Source of the DNA: Actinomycetota bacterium
GTDB lineage: Bacteria; Actinomycetota; Thermoleophilia; Gaiellales; Gaiellaceae
Length of the DNA: 37,075 bases
NCBI GenBank assembly: GCA_005888435.1
Contig: VAXO01000027.1
Location: 1-37,075, forward strand
Direction: 5' to 3'
Numbering within the stretch: position 1 is the first letter of the stretch; each line of letters opens with the position of its first letter. A model generated the notes under the pieces. It was not told where the DNA came from. It saw nothing but the letters and a program-made list of their open reading frames with translations, and ran no database searches. The translations under genes and the position numbers were made by a program. Below, piece by piece: positions 32,807-37,075 of this stretch.

Positions 32807-34535
32807 CGCGTGCCTCGGGGTCGCCCTTGCGCAACGCCTTCATCAAGGCGCGCGCCTGGTCGGTACGGATGTGCGGAGGCAGCGGCGGAACGTTCGGATC
32901 GCATACCGCGTCGATCACGAACGGCCGATCTGCCTCGAATGCCTGCCGCCATGCGTCACCGATGTCCTCAGGCTGCTCGATGCGCACGCCCCTTAGCCCG
33001 ATCAACTCCGCGAACTCGCCGTAGCGCACGTCGGGAATGCGCTGTGTCATCGGGTTCATCGGATCGCCCTGCAGCGCCCGCTGCTCCCACGTCACCTGGT
33101 TGAGGTCGCGGTTGTTGAGAACGAGCACGACGAGTCGCGGATCGGCCCACTCCTTGTAGTACTTCTTCGCGGTGATCAGCTCCGCCATCCCGTTCATCTG
33201 CATGGCGCCGTCGCCGACCAGGGCGACCGCGGGACGATTCGGATGGCAGAACTTCGCCGCGATCGCATAGGGCACGCCCGGCCCCATCGTGGCGAGCGTC
33301 CCCGAGAGCGACGCCATGTGCGTCGGCCCGAGCTTCAGGTCACGTGCGTACCAGTTCGCGGACGAGCCCGAGTCCGCGCTGACAATCGCGTCCTCCGGCA
33401 GATGCTCGTTCAACTCCCAGAACAGTCGTTGCGGGTTGATCGGGTCCGCCTCCTGCATCGCGCGCTCCTCGAGCAGACGCCACCACTCCTGGATCTCCTG
33501 TTCGATCTGCTCGCGCCAGCCGCGGTCCTCCTTCCGCTGCAGCATCGGGGTCAGCGCCTTCAGCGTTTCCTTCGCGTCGCCGACGACCGCGCACTCCATC
33601 GGGTAGCGGATGGAAAGCATGCGGCCGTCGATGTCGATCTGAACGCCCCGCGCCTGTCCCGGTTTCGGCAGCCATTCCGAATACGGGAACGAGGAGCCGA
33701 CCATCAAGAGCGTGTCGCACTCGTTCATCAGCGTCCAGCTCGGCTTCGTCCCGAGCAGGCCGATCGAGCCCGTCACGAACGGCAGGTCGTCGCGCACGAC
33801 GGTCTTGCCGAGCAGCGCCTTCGCGACGCCGGCGCCGAGCGTCTCGGCGACCTCGACGACCTCGTCGCTCGCACCGAGAGCGCCCTGGCCGACGAGCATC
33901 GCCACCTTCTCGCCGGCGTTGAGGATCTCAGCAGCCTGCTGCAGTTGTCCCTCCGACGGGACGACGCGCGGGCGGGCGTAGCCGGGCGCCGACACCACCG
34001 CGCCGTGCTCGCGCGGCGGCTCCTCGACCGCGGGCTCCTCGGCGAGGTCGTTCGGGATGACGAGTGCGGTAACCGTGCGCTGGTCGAGCGCGATGCGATG
34101 CGCGCGGTCGACGAGGTGGCGGATCTGGGTTGGTTCGTACGCCATCTGCACGTACTCGTGCGCGACGTCCTTGAAGAGCGTGACGAGGTCGACCTCCTGC
34201 TGGTAGCTGCCGCCGAGGCCCATGCGCGACTGCTGGCCGACGATCGCCAGCACCGGCTGATGGTCCAGCTTTGCGTCGTAGAGCCCGTTGAGGAGGTGGA
34301 TCGCTCCAGGGCCGGAGGTGGCGAGGCAAACGCCGACCTCGCCGGTCCATTTCGCATGCGCACAGGCCATGAAGGCGGCCTGCTCCTCGTGGCGCACCTG
34401 GACGAATTTGATGTCTTTGTGCCGCTCGAGCGCGCCGATGATCGCGTTGATCCCGTCGCCGGGATAGCCGTAGATGCGCTTGACGCCGTTCTCGGCGAGC
34501 CGTTCGAGCAGGAAATCTGCGGTGAGCTTGGCCAT
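32751..34535 (-). CDS. Thiamine pyrophosphate-dependent enzyme (pyruvate oxidase/PoxB-like)
   Basis: 594 residues with all three domains of the acetolactate synthase/pyruvate oxidase superfamily: the PYR domain with the catalytic Glu50 (VRHEEQAA), a central domain (~190-325) and the PP domain with the TPP signature GDGAMQMNG (~440) and LNNRDLNQ. Substrates are 2-oxo acids; oxidase, decarboxylase or ligase chemistry cannot be told apart. The C-terminal membrane-binding peptide of PoxB is not obvious. The operon with an acid-sugar dehydratase and a hydroxyacid dehydrogenase suggests sugar-acid catabolism. Its ATG lies inside a perfect inverted repeat, and I see no usual Shine-Dalgarno. Confidence 0.9.
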   Translation of the reverse strand: MAKLTADFLLERLAENGVKRIYGYPGDGINAIIGALERHKDIKFVQVRHEEQAAFMACAHAKWTGEVGVCLATSGPGAIHLLNGLYDAKLDHQPVLAIVGQQSRMGLGGSYQQEVDLVTLFKDVAHEYVQMAYEPTQIRHLVDRAHRIALDQRTVTALVIPNDLAEEPAVEEPPREHGAVVSAPGYARPRVVPSEGQLQQAAEILNAGEKVAMLVGQGALGASDEVVEVAETLGAGVAKALLGKTVVRDDLPFVTGSIGLLGTKPSWTLMNECDTLLMVGSSFPYSEWLPKPGQARGVQIDIDGRMLSIRYPMECAVVGDAKETLKALTPMLQRKEDRGWREQIEQEIQEWWRLLEERAMQEADPINPQRLFWELNEHLPEDAIVSADSGSSANWYARDLKLGPTHMASLSGTLATMGPGVPYAIAAKFCHPNRPAVALVGDGAMQMNGMAELITAKKYYKEWADPRLVVLVLNNRDLNQVTWEQRALQGDPMNPMTQRIPDVRYGEFAELIGLRGVRIEQPEDIGDAWRQAFEADRPFVIDAVCDPNVPPLPPHIRTDQARALMKALRKGDPEARGVITQSFKEKILEFLPGR

Positions 34536-34560
34536 GGGGATGTGATCCCCATGGCCAAGC
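34526..34560. promoter_or_regulatory. Perfect 16-bp inverted repeat over the TPP-gene start codon
   Basis: Arms 34526-34541 and 34545-34560 are exact complements with a 3-nt spacer. The ATG at 34535 lies in the distal arm, so the mRNA can hide its own start codon in a 16-bp, GC-rich hairpin. As DNA it could be a large operator. Two ATGGCCAAG copies face each other. Confidence 0.7.
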
Positions 34561-34569
34561 GAGCCAAAC

Positions 34570-34600
34570 GCGGGAAGCGGCCCGGAGGGCCGCTTCCCGC
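34570..34600 (-). terminator. Hairpin terminator after the haloperoxidase-like gene
   Basis: A perfect 14-bp stem (34570-34583 with 34587-34600) with a 3-nt loop lies 24 bp downstream of the stop at 34625. On the minus strand it is followed by GTTTGG, a short T-run, so termination may be incomplete. It separates the haloperoxidase-like gene from the TPP operon. Confidence 0.65.
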
Positions 34601-34624
34601 TCTCGAGGCGTCAGCTGAGGCTGA

Positions 34625-35902
34625 CTAACGCACGAAGTCGAACTGGTTCTCGTGGATGTAGCCCTCTACCGCGCGGCCGAGGTTTGCAGCGTCCACGTCG
34701 GCCTTCCTGAAGTGGATCCCCGCCCAGATGCGGGCCTCGATCACCTGGCTGATCGGGCCAGAGAAGTGGTCGAAGTAGTGCAGGTCGCCCGGGAACCGGC
34801 TGCTTGTGAGATAGAACGTCATGTCGTTCGTCCCGAAGAAGGACTGGAACGCGTGCATCGTGGCGCTCGTGTACGCGGTATTCCCGGAAGCCTGGTCCGG
34901 ATACGGCGGAGTGATCAGATTCGGACCGGCGCCGAACTCGGGATGCAGCAAACCATCGAACATCGGCGTCCAGCCGGCGTCCTTCACGGTGTCCGGATTC
35001 CCGTCGGTGTCGGCGTTCCTGATCGCCGACATCGGCCGCCAGAACTTCCAGTAGTACTTGTCGTTCCAGGTGTTGATGATCGCGTCTGCCGCGGTCAGGT
35101 CGATCATCGCGAACATCAGCGCACTGTCACGCGTGCTCAGAGACTGCTCGGCGACGAATCGGCGTCCGAGCGCGTTGTAGCCCGCGGCGGGATTGGTCTG
35201 CCAGTACGCCGCGATATGGGTCTGCTCGGGTGTGCGGGTCGTGCTGTTGTTCGATCCGATCGCCTCGACCTCGTTGACGTCGGCCGCATAATCGGGACTG
35301 CTCAGTGGGTACGGCCCGGCGGTACGGAACTGGTCCGCGCTTTGAACCAAAAAAGGCGCGGCGTGCGCAACCCACTGAGTCGGGTCACACGCCTGACCCT
35401 GCAGCACCTGGAACACGCCCGGCCCTGACCCGAAGTCGCAGGTCATAGGCACCGGACTCCAGTGACCTTGTGCGAGCATCGCATCGGAGGCCATCGTTCC
35501 CACGGCGATGCCCTGGTCCTTGCTGCTTCCGTCGGGAATCCCCGCGAGCGAGCTGTTGTACGCCGCCAGCAGCGTGGCGTGCTGCGCGGAGAACGTCCCG
35601 TCGATCACGCGGAATGCAGCGGTTGCCACAGCCGCGTCGAGCGACGCCTTCGGAAACGAGCGATTCACGAGATAGGGCTTCCCGTGCCGGTCGACCGCAT
35701 TTACAGCCCCGTACACCGCACCTTGAACCATCGCGATGAACACGCCCGCCGACGGCGCGGATGATGCGATCGGCGGCTGTGCGAGCACCGTGCTCGCCGC
35801 GATGTCGTTCCACTTCGTGACTTCGTTGGCCTGCGCTACGGTCGGCAATACGAGCGCGATCAGCGCTACAACTGCCGCGAGACCGAGTCGTCCAGTTTTC
35901 AT
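34625..35902 (-). CDS. Exported vanadium-haloperoxidase/PAP2-superfamily protein
   Basis: ATG 35902 (GGGAGAGGG upstream) gives 425 residues with a signal peptide (MKTGRLGLAAVVALIALVLPTVAQA). The vanadate/phosphate-site pattern is recognisable: K-x6-R-P (KYYWKFWRP), a serine loop ASGNTAYTSA, and R-x5-H (ARIWAGIHF). In vanadium haloperoxidases and acid phosphatases the serine loop reads SGH, where the His is the acid-base residue. Here it is Asn (codon AAT). The other ligands are kept, so the protein may bind oxyanions but catalyse differently. Extracellular. Longer open frame upstream is a shadow of the Lhr gene. Confidence 0.85.
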   Translation of the reverse strand: MKTGRLGLAAVVALIALVLPTVAQANEVTKWNDIAASTVLAQPPIASSAPSAGVFIAMVQGAVYGAVNAVDRHGKPYLVNRSFPKASLDAAVATAAFRVIDGTFSAQHATLLAAYNSSLAGIPDGSSKDQGIAVGTMASDAMLAQGHWSPVPMTCDFGSGPGVFQVLQGQACDPTQWVAHAAPFLVQSADQFRTAGPYPLSSPDYAADVNEVEAIGSNNSTTRTPEQTHIAAYWQTNPAAGYNALGRRFVAEQSLSTRDSALMFAMIDLTAADAIINTWNDKYYWKFWRPMSAIRNADTDGNPDTVKDAGWTPMFDGLLHPEFGAGPNLITPPYPDQASGNTAYTSATMHAFQSFFGTNDMTFYLTSSRFPGDLHYFDHFSGPISQVIEARIWAGIHFRKADVDAANLGRAVEGYIHENQFDFVR

Positions 35903-35973
35903 TACTGCCCTCTCCCTGACCCCAGGGGCTCCTGTTGTCCCTGGACGAGGGTACGACGATCCGTCTTCCTCGT

Positions 35974-37075
35974 CTAGCGCCTGAGCACGGCGCGGCGAGG
36001 ACCGGCCATGAAGCCCGCATCGAGTAGCAGCGGGTAGATCGCCGTCTCGCTGACCGGCTCGCTGTCGAAGCGCTCGACGGCAAGCCGCTTCGCCCCGCCC
36101 TTCTTCACGTGCGCAACGAGCGCGCCGAGCGCGACGCGCAGCCACTCCTCCTCGGGCTCGCGCAGCGGAACGAGCGAGCGGCCGCCACGCTCGACGAAGA
36201 GCGCCGCCTCGCCGCCGAGCAGGACGACGAACGCACCGGCGACACGCGCGGCACGACCGTCGGCACGCTTCGGCCACGGCAGTGCCGCGCCGTACGGCTG
36301 CGCCGGATCGGCTGCGGGGAGCACGAGCGGCTCTTTCTCCTCGTCCTCGCGCGGACGTAGCTCGCGCAGCCGCTCGACTGCGCCGGGGAGGGCGAACTGA
36401 GCGCCGCCGAGACCCTCGACGAAGTAGCCGCGCCTGCAGACGCCGAGCGTCTCGAGCGCGCGCAGCTGCCCATATACGGCGCCGTAGCCTCCGGGAATCC
36501 CCTCGCCGCGCACGCCGTCGCGCGTGACGATGCCCTGGCGTTCGAGCAGCAGCTCGGCGAGCGCACGCGGATCCGGTTGCCCGGGGAAAAGCCGGTCGGT
36601 CGGCGACCAGCGACCCTGCGTCGCCGTGATTCCCGCCGAGCGCTGCCGCGAGAATCGCCGCGGGCGGCCGCGTGCAGGGCGCGGGGCCTGGTAGCGGCGA
36701 CCTGCACGCAAAGGCGTCCACGCGTCATTCGTCACCTCGCCGGCCCAGACGAGATCCCAGAGCGCAGGCAATGCAACCTCCGGCTCGAGCTCGGTCGCAG
36801 CGACCAGGTCGTGCCAGAACTCGGCGCTCCGCGCCAGCACCTCGCGGATCTTGTCGTGCGCTTCGCCTTCCGGCCGCGCCGCTGCAGCCGGGCGCCCCAG
36901 CGCCGCGGCGTCCTCGCGAAAGTAGACGGCGACGCGATCGAGCCCGGCGCCGACCCACACGACCTCGCCGGAAGCGCAGAGCTGGTCGAGCTGGCCCGGA
37001 GCGAACCCGGGCACACGGCGCGGCAGAACCTCCGACTCCCACAACGACACCGGCAGCGACAGCCCCTGCAACGGG
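35974..37075 (-). CDS. lhr: Lhr-like ATP-dependent helicase, C-terminal part (5' end outside the window)
   Basis: The frame is open to the right edge and no true start is visible, so only the C-terminal ~367 residues are here. They match the tail of large Lhr helicases: EVLPRRVPGFAPGQLDQLCASGEVVWVGAG, LPALWDLVWAGEVTNDAWTPLRA, RWSPTDR, LLERQGIVTRDGVRGEGIPGGYGAVYGQLRALE, RRGYFVEGLGGAQFALPGAVERLR and DPAQPYGAALPWP. Lhr proteins are superfamily 2 DNA-dependent ATPases of DNA repair; this half holds the winged-helix and Lhr-specific domains, not the helicase motor. The stop is followed by 71 bp and then the haloperoxidase-like gene on the same strand. Confidence 0.9.
   Translation of the reverse strand, partial: PLQGLSLPVSLWESEVLPRRVPGFAPGQLDQLCASGEVVWVGAGLDRVAVYFREDAAALGRPAAAARPEGEAHDKIREVLARSAEFWHDLVAATELEPEVALPALWDLVWAGEVTNDAWTPLRAGRRYQAPRPARGRPRRFSRQRSAGITATQGRWSPTDRLFPGQPDPRALAELLLERQGIVTRDGVRGEGIPGGYGAVYGQLRALETLGVCRRGYFVEGLGGAQFALPGAVERLRELRPREDEEKEPLVLPAADPAQPYGAALPWPKRADGRAARVAGAFVVLLGGEAALFVERGGRSLVPLREPEEEWLRVALGALVAHVKKGGAKRLAVERFDSEPVSETAIYPLLLDAGFMAGPRRAVLRR

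Noticed and set aside
34551-34628. 25-residue plus-strand ORF beginning MAKRAKRGKRP
   Set aside because: It is the mirror of the inverted repeat plus the terminator hairpin; no proper Shine-Dalgarno.
1-37075. Insertion sequences, prophage, integrons, rRNA or tRNA genes
   Set aside because: No transposase, integrase, terminal repeats or conserved RNA cores were seen.

Overview
The window is a compact, high-GC stretch of an actinobacterial chromosome with no rRNA, tRNA, CRISPR array or mobile element that I can see. The SARP/AfsR-type regulator, the deviant ParA beside FtsZ, Nei and Lhr, frequent GTG/TTG and apparently leaderless starts, and several families common in soil actinobacteria point to Actinomycetota. 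I lean towards the class Thermoleophilia, but that is an inference from gene style and not from a marker gene. Gene packing is dense: neighbours overlap by ATGA/TTGA, convergent stops share CTAG, and divergent starts lie 11-37 bp apart.

Layout. 1-7.6 kb: the end of an HD-GYP protein, an MFS exporter with a possible leader-peptide/attenuator region, an AfsR-like regulator (SARP + BTAD + NB-ARC + TPR), an SRPBCC membrane-linked protein, a strong terminator, and a secreted BNR-propeller protein behind the best sigma70-like promoter of the window. 7.6-13.6 kb: a methyltransferase, a small exported-type protein, a 450-bp region without an assigned gene that carries signs of a minus-strand transcript, a class-C beta-lactamase-fold hydrolase, small membrane proteins, a TPR protein and a BBE-type FAD oxidase. 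13.6-20 kb: a GT-C-like membrane protein, a YciF/DUF892 ferritin-like protein, an exported hypothetical protein, a long coiled-coil protein, and a GNAT acetyltransferase translationally coupled to a gamma-glutamyltransferase.

20-28.7 kb: a parA-ftsZ operon in which FtsZ has a ~115-residue proline/glutamate-rich N-terminal extension, an exported HEYGH zinc-peptidase-like protein, a UPF0104/LPG-synthase-like membrane protein, and a five-gene minus-strand operon (nei, an unknown 413-aa protein, a 66-aa protein and two tandem bicupin paralogues). 28.7-37 kb: a tightly overlapping catabolic operon (TPP enzyme -> mandelate-racemase-type acid-sugar dehydratase -> FAD/Fe-S D-2-hydroxyacid dehydrogenase) whose first start codon lies inside a perfect 16-bp inverted repeat; then a vanadium-haloperoxidase-family protein with a changed catalytic motif and the C-terminal part of an Lhr helicase running off the window.

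Most interesting: the start-codon inverted repeat and its operon, the orphan minus-strand unit at 8.87-9.31 kb, the extended FtsZ cotranscribed with ParA, the bicupin duplication with a decayed metal site, and the Asn-for-His change in the haloperoxidase-like protein. I did not find an obviously new defence or mobile system.
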